Shown: piece by piece, positions 9,555 to 18,285 of the stretch | Layout of the letters: every line of letters begins with the position of its first letter | Numbering within the stretch: the first letter of the stretch is position 1 | Assembly: GCF_000620625.1 (NCBI RefSeq) | Contig: NZ_JIAW01000019.1 | Span: forward strand, 1-64,000 | Direction of reading: 5' to 3' | Length of the DNA: 64,000 nucleotides | From: Mycobacterium sp. URHB0044 | GTDB lineage: Bacteria > Actinomycetota > Actinomycetes > Mycobacteriales > Mycobacteriaceae | The notes under the pieces: generated by a model | Database searches by the model: none | Seen by the model: only the letters and a program-made list of their open reading frames with translations | Told to the model about the DNA's origin: nothing | Made by a program: the position numbers and the translations under genes

Positions 9555-9613
9555 TCGACACTGCGCACAGGGCGGAAAAGTGCGAGTGCCCGTAGCCCTC
9601 ACCGCAGTGTCGA
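9555..9613. repeat. Inverted repeat between convergent genes, candidate bidirectional terminator
   Basis: TCGACACTGCG (9555-9565) and CGCAGTGTCGA (9603-9613) are perfect 11-bp arms around a 37-bp centre that includes AAAAGTGCGAGT. It fills the space between two convergent stops. The inner AAAGTGCGAGT word also occurs in the repeats at 31451 and 32413, so it looks like a diverged member of the same dispersed class. Confidence 0.6.
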
Positions 9614-9614
9614 G

Positions 9615-10784
9615 CTAGAGAAGCGCCGACTGCTCCACGATGTTGGTCATCACGCGGACACCCACCGCGAGCGCCCGCTCGTCGAGGTCGAACGTGGGCT
9701 GATGCAGATCCAACTGCGGGCCGCGGCCCGACCAGACGCCGAGGCGGGCCATCGCACCGGGCACCTCCTCCAGATACCAGGAGAAGTCCTCGCCGCCGCC
9801 CGACTGCCGGGTGTCGGTCAGCGCATCGGGGCCGACGGCCTCGATGGCGTGGGTGAGGATGCGCGTCGAGATCTGCTCGTTGACCACCGGCGGCACGCCG
9901 CGGCGGTACTGCACGCTGTACTCGACGTTCAGCGGTGCCAACAACGACGAAACGATCTCGCGGACAAGCAGTTCCATCGCAACCCAGGCCTCGCGGCTGG
10001 CCGTGCGGATGGTGCCGGCCAGCGTGCCGGACTGCGGAATGGCGTTCGCGGCCACGCCGGCGTTCACCGCGCCCCACACCATCACTGTGCTGTCGCGCGG
10101 GTCGACGCGCCGCGACAGCACGCCGGGCACCGACGTGATGAGCGTGCCGAGCGCGTAGACGAGGTCACCGGTGAGGTGCGGTCGCGACGTGTGCCCGCCC
10201 GGGGAGTGCAACGTGATCTCGACCTGATCGGCCGCCGAGGTGATCGGGCCCGCCGTCACCGCGACCCTGCCGACCTCCAGCCGCGGATCGCAGTGCAGCG
10301 CGAAGATGCGCGACACGCCGTTGAGCGCGCCCGCCGCGATGGCGTCGATGGCGCCACCCGGCATCAATTCCTCGGCAGGCTGGAAGACCAGTCGCACGCC
10401 CACCGGCAATTCGGGCACGGAGGCCAGCGCGAGCGCCGCCCCCAACAACACCGCGGTGTGCCCGTCGTGGCCGCAGGCGTGCGCGACGCCCGGCACCAAA
10501 GACGTGTACGGCGCCCCGGTCCGCTCCGCCATCGGCAGCGCATCCATGTCCGCGCGCAGCGCCACCCGAGGCCCCGCCTCCGGGCCGAAATCACAGGTCA
10601 GTCCGGTACCGCCAGGCAACACCTTCGGGTTCAGGCCCGCGTCGGCCAGGTGCGAGGCGACGAACTGCGTCGTCGCGAACTCCTGGCGGCCGAGCTCGGG
10701 GTTGGCGTGGATGTGTCGCCGCCACCCCACCAGGTCGTCGTGGTGGGCGGCCAGCCACGCGTCGGTGTACTGAGACAAGTTCAT
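9615..10784 (-). CDS. amiA1: M20D metallo-amidohydrolase AmiA1
   Basis: Zinc-dependent peptidase M20D/amidohydrolase cleaving N-acyl amino acids or related amides in the cytoplasm. Metal-site motifs are present in order: ALRADMDALPM, HACGHDGHTAVLLG, FQPAEE, and a C-terminal GGGEDFSWY. Length 389 aa equals Rv3305c. The ATG start overlaps the TGA of amiB1 by 4 bp (ATGA), so the two amidohydrolases form a coupled pair with amiB1 first. The natural substrate is not known. Confidence 0.92.
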   Translation of the reverse strand: MNLSQYTDAWLAAHHDDLVGWRRHIHANPELGRQEFATTQFVASHLADAGLNPKVLPGGTGLTCDFGPEAGPRVALRADMDALPMAERTGAPYTSLVPGVAHACGHDGHTAVLLGAALALASVPELPVGVRLVFQPAEELMPGGAIDAIAAGALNGVSRIFALHCDPRLEVGRVAVTAGPITSAADQVEITLHSPGGHTSRPHLTGDLVYALGTLITSVPGVLSRRVDPRDSTVMVWGAVNAGVAANAIPQSGTLAGTIRTASREAWVAMELLVREIVSSLLAPLNVEYSVQYRRGVPPVVNEQISTRILTHAIEAVGPDALTDTRQSGGGEDFSWYLEEVPGAMARLGVWSGRGPQLDLHQPTFDLDERALAVGVRVMTNIVEQSALL

Positions 10785-11956
10785 CGCGCCGCCTGACGTC
10801 GCAGCACCCGGTCACGCTCGGTGGGCGTCTCGGCAAGGGCGACGACCGTGCGGGCCAACATCACGGCCCCCTCGACCACGGCCTGATCGGCACTCGGCCC
10901 GGCAGCGGCCGCCGCGAACGCCGGCTGGTGGATCGAGGCGCCTCCGGCGTCGATGCCGACGATCGGATGGATGCCCGGCATCGCTTGTGTGACATTGCCC
11001 ATGTCGGTGCTGCCCAACGGCAGGACGGCCTCCACCTCGACGGCGACCGGCGTGCGGCCCAGGCGGACCATCTCCGCCCGGAAGACGTCGGCCAACCATT
11101 GGTCAGGAGCCAACTCGAGATACGAGGGCTCGGTTTCGGATACCTGATACTCGCAGCCGGTGGCCACCGCGCCGGCCAGGAAGCAGTCCCCCATCCTGCC
11201 CTCCAGCTCCTGCAACGAGCCGCCGTCGTTGGCACGCATCGTGTAGTGCATCTCGGCGTGTCCGGGGATGACGTTGGTGGCCTGTCCCCCGTCGGTGACG
11301 ATGCCGTGCACCATCTGGCCCGGCGCCAACTGCTGGCGCAACAATCCGATCGACACCTGGGCGACGGTGATCGCATCGGCGGCGTTCAGACCCAGGTACG
11401 GAGCGACGGCCGCGTGCGCTTCCCGGCCCACGTAACCGACTGCAACCTGCGACAGCGCCAACGACCGTGCACGGGCGATGTCGAGCGGCCCTGGGTGCAG
11501 CATGACCGTCGCTGCGATGTCGTCGAACGTGCCCGCCTGCAGCATCAGCACCTTGCCGCCGCCTGCCTCCTCGGCGGGCGTGCCGAGCAGTACAACCGTC
11601 AGGTCGAGCTCGTCGGCCACCTCGGCCAACGCCAACGCCGTCCCGACCGCGGATGCCGCGATGATGTTGTGGCCGCAGGCGTGGCCGATTTCGGGCAGCG
11701 CGTCGTACTCGGCGCAGATCCCGACCACCAGCGAGCCGCTGCCGAAGTCGGCGCGGAACGCCGTGTCCAGTCCCCCGGGCGCGGCGGTGATCTCGAACCC
11801 GCGCTCCGCGACCAGGGCCTGCACCTTGGCGCAGCTGCGATGTTCGGCGAAAGCCAGTTCGGGCTCGGCGTGAATCGAGTGCGACAGCTCGACCAGATCA
11901 CCACGGCGTCGCTGAACTGCGTCCTCGACGGTCGTCGACGCGATGGCGGTGGGCAT
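10781..11956 (-). CDS. amiB1: M20D metallo-amidohydrolase AmiB1
   Basis: Second M20D enzyme of the pair (391 aa), close to Rv3306c. Motifs: SHSIHAEPELAFAEH near the N-terminus, GICAEYDALPEIGHACGHN (metal ligands), GTPAEEAGGGK, and ATNVIPGHAE in the dimerisation domain. It is more like the AbgB/p-aminobenzoyl-glutamate-type branch than AmiA1, judged from the EYDALPEIGHACGHN form. Divergent from deoD, with 56 bp between starts. Confidence 0.92.
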   Translation of the reverse strand: MPTAIASTTVEDAVQRRRGDLVELSHSIHAEPELAFAEHRSCAKVQALVAERGFEITAAPGGLDTAFRADFGSGSLVVGICAEYDALPEIGHACGHNIIAASAVGTALALAEVADELDLTVVLLGTPAEEAGGGKVLMLQAGTFDDIAATVMLHPGPLDIARARSLALSQVAVGYVGREAHAAVAPYLGLNAADAITVAQVSIGLLRQQLAPGQMVHGIVTDGGQATNVIPGHAEMHYTMRANDGGSLQELEGRMGDCFLAGAVATGCEYQVSETEPSYLELAPDQWLADVFRAEMVRLGRTPVAVEVEAVLPLGSTDMGNVTQAMPGIHPIVGIDAGGASIHQPAFAAAAAGPSADQAVVEGAVMLARTVVALAETPTERDRVLRRQAAR

Positions 11957-12012
11957 CGGAGAAGTATCTCACCGCGCGGCGAAGCGCATCGCGACAGATA
12001 AGCTCGCGCACT

Positions 12013-12807
12013 GTGACGAGCCCAGCTGCGGTGGCACGAGAGGCGGCCGCGGCCATCCGCGACCGCACCGGGATCGACGAGCACGACGTCGCCGTGGTCC
12101 TCGGATCGGGGTGGGCCCCTGCCGTCGACCGGCTCGGCGAACCCCTGGCCGTGGTGCCCATGGCCGACATCCCCGGGTTCACCCCACCGACCGCTGCTGG
12201 CCATGGTGGCCAGTTGTTGTCGCTGCGGGTCGGCGACGCGCGGGTGCTGGTTCTGTTGGGCCGCATCCACGCCTACGAGGGCCACGACCTGCGTCACGTC
12301 GTCCATCCCGTGCGTGCCGCCTGCGCCGCGGGTGCCCGCACCGTCGTGTTGACCAACGCCGCGGGCGGTCTGCGGGACGAGTACGCGGTGGGTCAGCCGG
12401 TGCTGATCAGCGACCACCTCAACCTGACCGCGCGCTCACCGCTCGTCGGTGCCGAATTCGTCGATCTCGTCGACGCCTACTCCCCGCGCTTGCGCGCCCT
12501 GGCGCGTGAAGTCGATCCGACCCTGGCCGAGGGCGTCTACGCCGGACTGCCCGGGCCACACTACGAAACGCCCGCCGAGATCCGGATGCTGCGCACGCTT
12601 GGCGCCGACCTGGTGGGCATGTCCACGGTGCACGAGACGATCGCGGCGCGGGCGGCGGGAGCCGACGTGCTGGGCGTCTCGCTGGTCACGAATCTGGCTG
12701 CGGGCATGACTGGACAGCCGCTCAGCCATGCCGAGGTGCTCGAGGCGGGACGTCAGTCGGCGACGCGGATGGGTTCCCTGCTGGCCGAGGTGCTGGCCCG
12801 CTTGTAG
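12013..12807 (+). CDS. deoD: Purine-nucleoside phosphorylase
   Basis: Trimeric-type PNP that splits guanosine or inosine with phosphate into base and ribose-1-phosphate. Recognised by VVLGSGWAP (phosphate loop), GRIHAYEGHD, LTNAAGGL, and GLPGPHYETPAEIRMLRTLG followed by GMSTVHE. Length 264 aa, equal to the Rv3307 type. GTG start. It works with upp, add, deoA and cdd nearby in nucleoside salvage, and ribose-1-phosphate can feed the adjacent mutase gene. The 3' end overlaps the convergent AbrB-like gene by 55 bp. Confidence 0.95.
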   Translation: MTSPAAVAREAAAAIRDRTGIDEHDVAVVLGSGWAPAVDRLGEPLAVVPMADIPGFTPPTAAGHGGQLLSLRVGDARVLVLLGRIHAYEGHDLRHVVHPVRAACAAGARTVVLTNAAGGLRDEYAVGQPVLISDHLNLTARSPLVGAEFVDLVDAYSPRLRALAREVDPTLAEGVYAGLPGPHYETPAEIRMLRTLGADLVGMSTVHETIAARAAGADVLGVSLVTNLAAGMTGQPLSHAEVLEAGRQSATRMGSLLAEVLARL

Positions 12808-13853
12808 CCGAACCGGTTGGTGAGTGCGACGAGGCCGCGGGCCATCAACGGGGCAGCGAACAGCATCAGCAGTACCCGCATGACCTGCGCGGCAATGATG
12901 AACGCGACGTTGGAACCGGTCTCGACGGCCGTGGCCAGCACCGCGTAGACGCCGCCGGGACTGGTGGACAGATAGCCCTCGAGTGGGCTGATCCCGGCCA
13001 CGTGGGCCAGCACGACGCCGAGACCCGCGCAGGCGACGTTGAGGAACACGATCAGTGCCAGTGCGGCGGGCAGCGCGCGTCCGACGGCGCGGATGGATTG
13101 CCGGGTGAACGCGACCCCGGCCTGCCAACCGATCACGGCGTAACCGACCTGCACCAGCACCTGCGGCACGGACAGCCCGAACGACATCCCGGTGAGCTGG
13201 AGCGCGATGGTCAGCGCCATCGGACCCAACAGACCGGCACCCGGCAGCCGGACGAGCCGGCCCGCCGTCACGCCGACCAGCACGATGCCGATGAGCATTC
13301 CGACGCTGAGATACCAAGGCGCCGCGTCGGATTCGACGGGCGGTGCCGAGAGGCCAACCATCTCGGGGCGGTAGACGAGGGCGACGACGACGGGCATCGA
13401 GGCGGTGATCAGCCCGACACGGAGATATTGCACGACGGCGACCACGCGGTCGTCGCCGCCGAGCTCGCGCGCGATCGCGACCAGACCCGAGGCACCGCCC
13501 GCGACCAGCGCGAGCGACCCCGTCAGCGGGGTGACGTCGCGGTGCAAGCCGAGCAGCGCACCGGCGATGATGCTCAACACCAGCGTGGCGACCGCGACCC
13601 CGACCACGATGAGCCAGTCCGAACCAAGCGCCGACAGCGCGTCGCGGTGCACCATCGTGCCGATGTAGACGCCGAGTACGCCCTGCGCGGCGATGCCGGC
13701 CTTGCGCGGGATCTTGGCCGGGGCGTACGAGAGCAGGGCGAGGGCGATCCCGACGATCAGTGCCGCGAACAGGGCCGCCGACGGCACACCGACGATGGTC
13801 AGCGGCACGGTGACGGCGACCGTGATCCCCACCAGCAGTGCCCATCGCAGCAT
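12753..13853 (-). CDS. AbrB-family integral membrane protein
   Basis: 366-aa protein made almost entirely of hydrophobic helices, with two copies of the AbrB/ammonia-monooxygenase-like membrane repeat (GALLGLHRDVTPLTGSLALVAGGASGL in the first half; ISPLEGYLSTSPGGVYAV in the second). The family is proposed to be transporters of unknown substrate. It is divergently transcribed from a MarR regulator with a 76-bp shared promoter region, so repression of this exporter-like gene by the MarR protein is the simplest reading. Confidence 0.85.
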   Translation of the reverse strand: MLRWALLVGITVAVTVPLTIVGVPSAALFAALIVGIALALLSYAPAKIPRKAGIAAQGVLGVYIGTMVHRDALSALGSDWLIVVGVAVATLVLSIIAGALLGLHRDVTPLTGSLALVAGGASGLVAIARELGGDDRVVAVVQYLRVGLITASMPVVVALVYRPEMVGLSAPPVESDAAPWYLSVGMLIGIVLVGVTAGRLVRLPGAGLLGPMALTIALQLTGMSFGLSVPQVLVQVGYAVIGWQAGVAFTRQSIRAVGRALPAALALIVFLNVACAGLGVVLAHVAGISPLEGYLSTSPGGVYAVLATAVETGSNVAFIIAAQVMRVLLMLFAAPLMARGLVALTNRFGYKRASTSASREPIRVAD

Positions 13854-13929
13854 GAAGACAAGTATGCCCTTGCCAATTCAAGATCTCAAACTGATGTCCA
13901 TCACAGGAATACCAAGGTATAACTTGGTA
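13854..13929. promoter_or_regulatory. Divergent leaderless promoters with MarR-type operator
   Basis: For the minus-strand gene, TTGAGA (13884-13889) and CATACT (13861-13866) are 17 bp apart, and the -10 sits 7 nt before the ATG. For the plus-strand gene, TATAAC (13918-13923) sits 6 nt before its ATG, with a weak TGTCCA at -35. Both transcripts would therefore be leaderless. TACCAAG (13910-13916) and CTTGGTA (13923-13929) form a perfect inverted repeat over the plus-strand -10, and ATACC-AA-GGTAT (13909-13920) overlaps it. This is a good operator for autorepression by the MarR product. Confidence 0.6.
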
Positions 13930-14382
13930 ATGCGTGTGAACATCGACAGCGCCCGCGCCACTGAACTGCGCGAATCCATGATGGCCCTCACCCGTCAGAT
14001 GCGCCGCCACCGGCCGGATACCGGATTGACGCTGAGCCAATTGGAGGTGCTCGGCGAAGTCAGTCGCAGCCGTGTCACCACGCCGGCGGAATTGGCAGGC
14101 AGGCTGCACGTCCGCGTGCAGTCGCTCACCGACAGCATCAACGAGCTGGAGGCCCGTGACTTGGTGTCCCGACGGCCCGACCCCGGCGACCGGCGCAGGC
14201 AATTGATCGAGGTCACGGCCGACGGTTCCGCGCTGCTGGAGTCCGACCGCGCCGTCCGGGACGCGTGGCTGGACGCGGCGATGCGCCAGACCCTGACCGA
14301 GCTGGAGTTCGACCTGCTGATGTTGGTCGCGCCCGTGCTCCGAAAGGTCGCCGACGCCGACACCCGCACAATGAACCCATGA
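13930..14382 (+). CDS. MarR-family transcriptional regulator
   Basis: 150-aa winged-helix protein: LTLSQLEVLGEVSRS then TTPAELAGRLHVRVQSLTDSI (recognition helix) and the wing DPGDRRRQLIEVTADG. MarR dimers bind short palindromes and release them on ligand or oxidation signals. The ATG at 13930 was chosen because it directly follows a -10 element and the operator; there is no Shine-Dalgarno site. Its stop overlaps the start of pmmB (ATGA), so pmmB expression may also follow this regulator. Confidence 0.88.
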   Translation: MRVNIDSARATELRESMMALTRQMRRHRPDTGLTLSQLEVLGEVSRSRVTTPAELAGRLHVRVQSLTDSINELEARDLVSRRPDPGDRRRQLIEVTADGSALLESDRAVRDAWLDAAMRQTLTELEFDLLMLVAPVLRKVADADTRTMNP

Positions 14383-15893
14383 CGGAAGCGCCCCTGACGT
14401 TCGGCACTGCGGGGCTGCGGGGCCCGATGCGCGACGGTCCGGGCGGCATGAACGTCGAGACGGTGTCGAGGGCGTCGTGGGCGCTGGCCAAGGTCCTCAA
14501 GGACCGTTGCATGGCCGGCTCGACCGTGGTGGTCGGCCGCGACGCCCGGCACCAGTCCGACGAGTTCGCGCTGGCCGCCGCCGAAGTGCTTGCGGCCGAA
14601 GGCTTCTCGGTCGTCCTGCTGCCCGACCCGGCACCGACACCCGTCGTGGCGTTCACCGCGCGACGGATGCGCGCCGCCGCGGGCGTACAGATCACGGCGT
14701 CGCACAACCCGCCGACGGACAACGGCTACAAGGTCTACCTGGACGGCGGGATGCAGATCGTGTCGCCGACCGACCGCGACATCGAATCGGCCATGGCGAG
14801 CGCCCCCACCGACATCGCCCGTACGGAGGTGACGCCGACGGACACCGACGTCATCCACGACTACATGCGGCGTGCCGCGACGGTGCGGCGGACGACGGGC
14901 GACGTTCGGGTGGCGCTCACGCCGATGCACGGCGTCGGCGGCGAGGTCGCGGTGCGCGTCCTGCGCGATGCCGGCATCACCGACGTGCACCCGGTCGAGG
15001 AACAATTCGCACCGGACCCCGACTTCCCCACCGTCGCGTTTCCCAACCCGGAGGAGCCCGGAGCGGCCGATCTGTTGCTCGCCCTGGCCGCCGAGGTCGA
15101 CGCGGACGTCGCGATCGCCCTCGACCCCGACGCCGACCGGTGCGCGGTGGGGGTGCCTACGGCGACCGGCTGGCGAATGCTTTCGGGTGATGAAACCGGT
15201 TGGCTGCTAGGCGATTACCTGCTGTCCCAGACCGATCGTGGTGAGGTCATGGCGGCCAGCGTGGTGGCCAGCACCGTGGTGTCGTCGCGGATGTTGGCGG
15301 CGATAGCGGCGAGCCACGGCGCCCAGCACGTCGAGACGCTCACCGGGTTCAAGTGGCTCGCCCGCGCGGACGTCGGCTTGCCCGGCACCACGCTGATCTA
15401 CGCCTACGAGGAGGCCATCGGACACTGCGTCGATCCCGCCGCCGTGCGCGACAAGGACGGCATCACCGCGGCACTGCTGGCGTGCGACCTCGTCGCGGCC
15501 CTGCGCCGCGAGGGCCGCACGCTGCTCGACGCACTCGACGACCTGGCGCGCCTACACGGCGTGCACGCGACGGCCGCCGTGTCTGTGCCCGCCGACGCCA
15601 CGGTGATGGGCTCGCTGAGGGCCGCGCCGCCGGCCCAGTTGGGTGGCGAACGCGTCGAGGTCACCGACCTGTTGGACCACAGGGACCAACAGCGCACCGA
15701 CGCGCTGATCTACACCGGCGAGACGGTGCGGGTCGCGATCCGGCCGTCGGGAACCGAGCCGAAAGTGAAGGCCTACTTCGAGATTCGGCTGCCACCCGAC
15801 GACGGCGTCGAAGCCGGACGCGCCGCAGCGCGCCGTCAGCTCGACGAGGTACGCGCCGACGTGGTCGGGCTGCTTCAGCGCGGCCCGAACTGA
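14379..15893 (+). CDS. pmmB: Phosphohexomutase PmmB (phosphomannomutase/phosphopentomutase-like)
   Basis: Alpha-D-phosphohexomutase superfamily protein of 504 aa. The phosphoserine loop is TASHNPPTDNGYK (S108), the Mg2+ site DPDADR (D249, D251, D253), and the C-terminal phosphate loop RPSGTEPKVKAYFE. It interconverts sugar 1- and 6-phosphates (or 1- and 5-phosphates). Given its place between deoD and upp, a role in handling ribose/deoxyribose-1-phosphate from nucleoside phosphorolysis is as plausible as the mannose role implied by the name. Translationally coupled to the MarR gene; overlaps the convergent upp by 19 bp. Confidence 0.9.
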   Translation: MTEAPLTFGTAGLRGPMRDGPGGMNVETVSRASWALAKVLKDRCMAGSTVVVGRDARHQSDEFALAAAEVLAAEGFSVVLLPDPAPTPVVAFTARRMRAAAGVQITASHNPPTDNGYKVYLDGGMQIVSPTDRDIESAMASAPTDIARTEVTPTDTDVIHDYMRRAATVRRTTGDVRVALTPMHGVGGEVAVRVLRDAGITDVHPVEEQFAPDPDFPTVAFPNPEEPGAADLLLALAAEVDADVAIALDPDADRCAVGVPTATGWRMLSGDETGWLLGDYLLSQTDRGEVMAASVVASTVVSSRMLAAIAASHGAQHVETLTGFKWLARADVGLPGTTLIYAYEEAIGHCVDPAAVRDKDGITAALLACDLVAALRREGRTLLDALDDLARLHGVHATAAVSVPADATVMGSLRAAPPAQLGGERVEVTDLLDHRDQQRTDALIYTGETVRVAIRPSGTEPKVKAYFEIRLPPDDGVEAGRAAARRQLDEVRADVVGLLQRGPN

Positions 15894-16498
15894 CGGTCGC
15901 CGGCGTCGCCAAGGCCCGGCACGATGTAGGCGATGTCGTTGAGCCCGTCGTCGATCGCCGCGGTGTAGAGCCGTAGATCGGGCGCCGTCTCCTCCAGCGC
16001 GGCAATGCCTTCCGGAGCGCACACCACGCAGACGGCGGTGATGTCGACGGCGCCGCGGGTCTGCAGCAGACCGATGGTGTGCGCCATCGAGCCGCCGGTG
16101 GCCAGCATCGGATCGAGCACCATCACCGGCTGCGTGCTCAGGTCGTCCGGCAGGGACTCCAAATACGGTGTGGGCTGGTGCGTTTCCTCGTCGCGGGCTA
16201 CGCCGACGAAGCCGACCTTGGCTTCGGGGATCAGCACGTGCGCCCGGTCGACCATCCCGAGGCCGGCGCGCAGCACCGGAACCAACAGCGGCGGATTGGC
16301 CAGCCGCGATCCGACGGTGTCGGCCATCGGTGTGCGAATCGGCACTTCAGCGGTGGGGGCGTCGCGGGTGGCCTCGTAGACCAGCATCAGCGTCAGATCG
16401 CACAGCGCGGCCCGGAACGCCGCGTTGTCGGTGCGCTCGTCGCGCAGGGTGGTCAGCCGCGCGGCGGCCAGGGGGTGATCGACAACGCGGACGTCCAT
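15875..16498 (-). CDS. upp: Uracil phosphoribosyltransferase
   Basis: Converts uracil and PRPP to UMP in pyrimidine salvage. 207 aa, the normal length. The PRPP-binding loop reads VLDPMLATGGSM, the N-terminus LTTLRDERTDNAAFR, and the uracil-binding C-terminus AYIVPGLGDAGDRQFG. The ATG at 16498 was preferred over a much longer upstream frame. Only 14 bp separate its start from that of the divergent type VII-like gene, so promoters must lie inside coding sequence. Confidence 0.96.
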   Translation of the reverse strand: MDVRVVDHPLAAARLTTLRDERTDNAAFRAALCDLTLMLVYEATRDAPTAEVPIRTPMADTVGSRLANPPLLVPVLRAGLGMVDRAHVLIPEAKVGFVGVARDEETHQPTPYLESLPDDLSTQPVMVLDPMLATGGSMAHTIGLLQTRGAVDITAVCVVCAPEGIAALEETAPDLRLYTAAIDDGLNDIAYIVPGLGDAGDRQFGPR

Positions 16499-16512
16499 GG
16501 GGTCGAACCCTA

Positions 16513-16851
16513 ATGGAACCGGGACGCCTTCACCGGCGTCATAAGGTCGTGCTCGCCGACATCGCCGCGATCCGCGCCCTCGCCGCCGCCCACTCCGGTC
16601 ACGCCGCCGACCTCGACGCCGTCGCCGCCACGCTGCGGTCGGCCGTGGGCCCGTCATGCGCGGCGGCGTTCGGTCCCATCGGCGCGCGATTCGTCGCGGC
16701 GCTGGCGGAAGCGGTCGCCCGCGACGCGGCCGCCGCCGCACGACTCGGCGAGCGTATGACCGTCGCTGACCACACCGCCGCGGCCGCGGCCGTCGCATAC
16801 GACAACGCCGACGGCCGCGCAGGCCGGTCGATCACGACCGTCGGGGTGTGA
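16513..16851 (+). CDS. Small helical type VII secretion target-like (EspC/DUF2580-type) protein
   Basis: 112-aa Ala-rich protein predicted to be an all-helical hairpin, with the pattern of EspC/ESX-1-associated proteins: a conserved HSGHAADLDAVAATLRSAVGP helix, central GPIGARFVAALAEAVARD, and a C-terminal helix ending in a YDNADGRAG tail (a YxxxD/E-like export signal is possible). No signal peptide. It overlaps the next gene by 4 bp (GTGA), so the two are made together and may be secreted as a pair. Assignment rests on shape and context rather than a strong motif. Confidence 0.6.
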   Translation: MEPGRLHRRHKVVLADIAAIRALAAAHSGHAADLDAVAATLRSAVGPSCAAAFGPIGARFVAALAEAVARDAAAAARLGERMTVADHTAAAAAVAYDNADGRAGRSITTVGV

Positions 16852-17972
16852 CGGTGCCCAGTTCGCTCGTCTCGGTGCTGGCAGCGCCCATCCGCGAACT
16901 GCAGGCCCTGGTCGGACCGGGCTGGGCCGGGTCCACGGATGGCGACCCCGCCGTCGTCTTCGCCGGAGTCCGCGACGCGCTGGCCGACGTATCCGCCAAC
17001 GGCCGACGGGCCTGGGATCAGGCAGGCGCCGAATGGACGGGCGCGGGCGCCGACGCTGCGGCCGAGTTCTCGCACGCGACGGTCGCCGCCGTCGACGCCT
17101 TGGCACTGCGCGCCGACCACATGGGCGCAGCGACGGCACGGGCGGCCGATGCGGTGGCACGGGCCCGGCAGCAGCTCCACGCCATCGTCGAGGAGTTCGA
17201 GGCCCGCGCCGAGGCGTTGGAGGGCGACCTCGAGTCGCCCGGCATGGCGGCCCGACTCATCGAGGAAGCCCGCCGGGCGTTGGACGAGGCGATCGCCGTC
17301 GTCGACGAGCTGCGTGCGGAGTTGGACGCTCAAGCGGTCGAGGTGACCGCGGGTCCGCCGTCGGCGCCATCAGCGTCGCCCGCGCCGACCATCCCCGCCG
17401 CTGCTGTGCCGAGTTGGTCGGGCGGGTCGGGTTCGGGGGCATCGAGCCAGGGCCCGGGTCTCGGCAACTCCGTTCTCGGGTCGTCCGGCCTGGGTTCGTC
17501 GGGGCTGGGGTCGACCGACTTCGACCGGGGCGACGGTGGCGCTGCCAGGCCGTCGGCCGACCCCGGCGTGTTCGGCAGCGGTGAGGAGGTGACACTGCCC
17601 GACGGCAGCACCGCGACGGCGCCGAATGCCGTTGCCGCCAGCGCTGTTCGGCATGCCTTGACCCAGCTCGGCGTGCCGTACGTATGGGGTGGCACCACCC
17701 CAGGTGTCGGCCTGGATTGCAGCGGCCTCACCCAGTGGGCGTACGGCGAAGCGGGCCTTGACCTTCCGCGGTTGGCTCAGGAGCAGGACGTCGGCGCCGC
17801 AGTCGGCCGCGGGTCAGTGCGTCCTGGCGACCTGGCCGTGTGGGACGGCCACGTCGCGATGGTCGTCGGCGACGGGTTGATGATCGAGGCGGGCGACCCG
17901 GTGAAGCTCTCCCCCATCCGCACCACCAACGCCGGGGAGGGATTCCAGGGGTTCTGGCGCCCGACGGCGTGA
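16848..17972 (+). CDS. WXG-like helical domain fused to NlpC/P60 peptidoglycan endopeptidase
   Basis: 374 aa in three parts. Residues 1-165 are Ala-rich helices with a WXG-like turn (EWTGAGADAAAEF) and coiled-coil character (RARQQLHAIVEEFEARAEALEG). Residues 165-250 are a Pro/Ser/Gly linker with repeated LGSSGLGSSGLGS. Residues 255-374 are an NlpC/P60 domain with Cys291 in GLDCSGLTQW, His335 in WDGHVAMVVG and the third polar site near IEAGD. Such enzymes cleave D-Glu-mDAP bonds in wall peptides. There is no Sec signal, so export probably depends on the helical N-terminus and the partner gene upstream. The GTG at 16848 overlaps the partner stop; the GTG two codons later is an alternative. Confidence 0.82.
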   Translation: MTVPSSLVSVLAAPIRELQALVGPGWAGSTDGDPAVVFAGVRDALADVSANGRRAWDQAGAEWTGAGADAAAEFSHATVAAVDALALRADHMGAATARAADAVARARQQLHAIVEEFEARAEALEGDLESPGMAARLIEEARRALDEAIAVVDELRAELDAQAVEVTAGPPSAPSASPAPTIPAAAVPSWSGGSGSGASSQGPGLGNSVLGSSGLGSSGLGSTDFDRGDGGAARPSADPGVFGSGEEVTLPDGSTATAPNAVAASAVRHALTQLGVPYVWGGTTPGVGLDCSGLTQWAYGEAGLDLPRLAQEQDVGAAVGRGSVRPGDLAVWDGHVAMVVGDGLMIEAGDPVKLSPIRTTNAGEGFQGFWRPTA

Positions 17973-17979
17973 GGCGCCA

Positions 17980-18285
17980 TCAGTCCGATGCCTCGATCTC
18001 GAAGACGAACTCGAGATGACCGATGCGCATCCGGTCACCGTCGCCGAGCACGACGCTGCCCCGGATGCGATGCCCTTGCACGTAAACGCCGTTGGCAGAG
18101 CGCAAATCGGTGATGACGAAACTGGCGCCCGTGTCGCTGACGACGGCGTGGTGGCGGCTGACCTCGGCGTCGTCAAGCACGACGTCGTTGTCCGGCAGCC
18201 GGCCGATTCGAGTGGCCGCCCCGACCAACGGGTGAACGTCTCCCGACGGTGCACGAAGGCGCGCCATGGCCGGCCGGCCGGTCAT
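17980..18285 (-). CDS. FHA-domain protein
   Basis: 101 aa, nearly all one forkhead-associated domain that binds phosphothreonine. Signature residues are present: RIGRLPDNDVVLDD, VSRHHAVV (S-R-H), DLRSANGVYVQG (N-G) and the final strand IGHLEFVFEIE. The ATG overlaps the stop of the upstream kinase remnant, so it was probably the downstream partner or tail of that kinase. With the kinase broken, any function would depend on other STPKs. The stop lies 4 bp past the convergent NlpC/P60 stop. Confidence 0.85.
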   Translation of the reverse strand: MTGRPAMARLRAPSGDVHPLVGAATRIGRLPDNDVVLDDAEVSRHHAVVSDTGASFVITDLRSANGVYVQGHRIRGSVVLGDGDRMRIGHLEFVFEIEASD

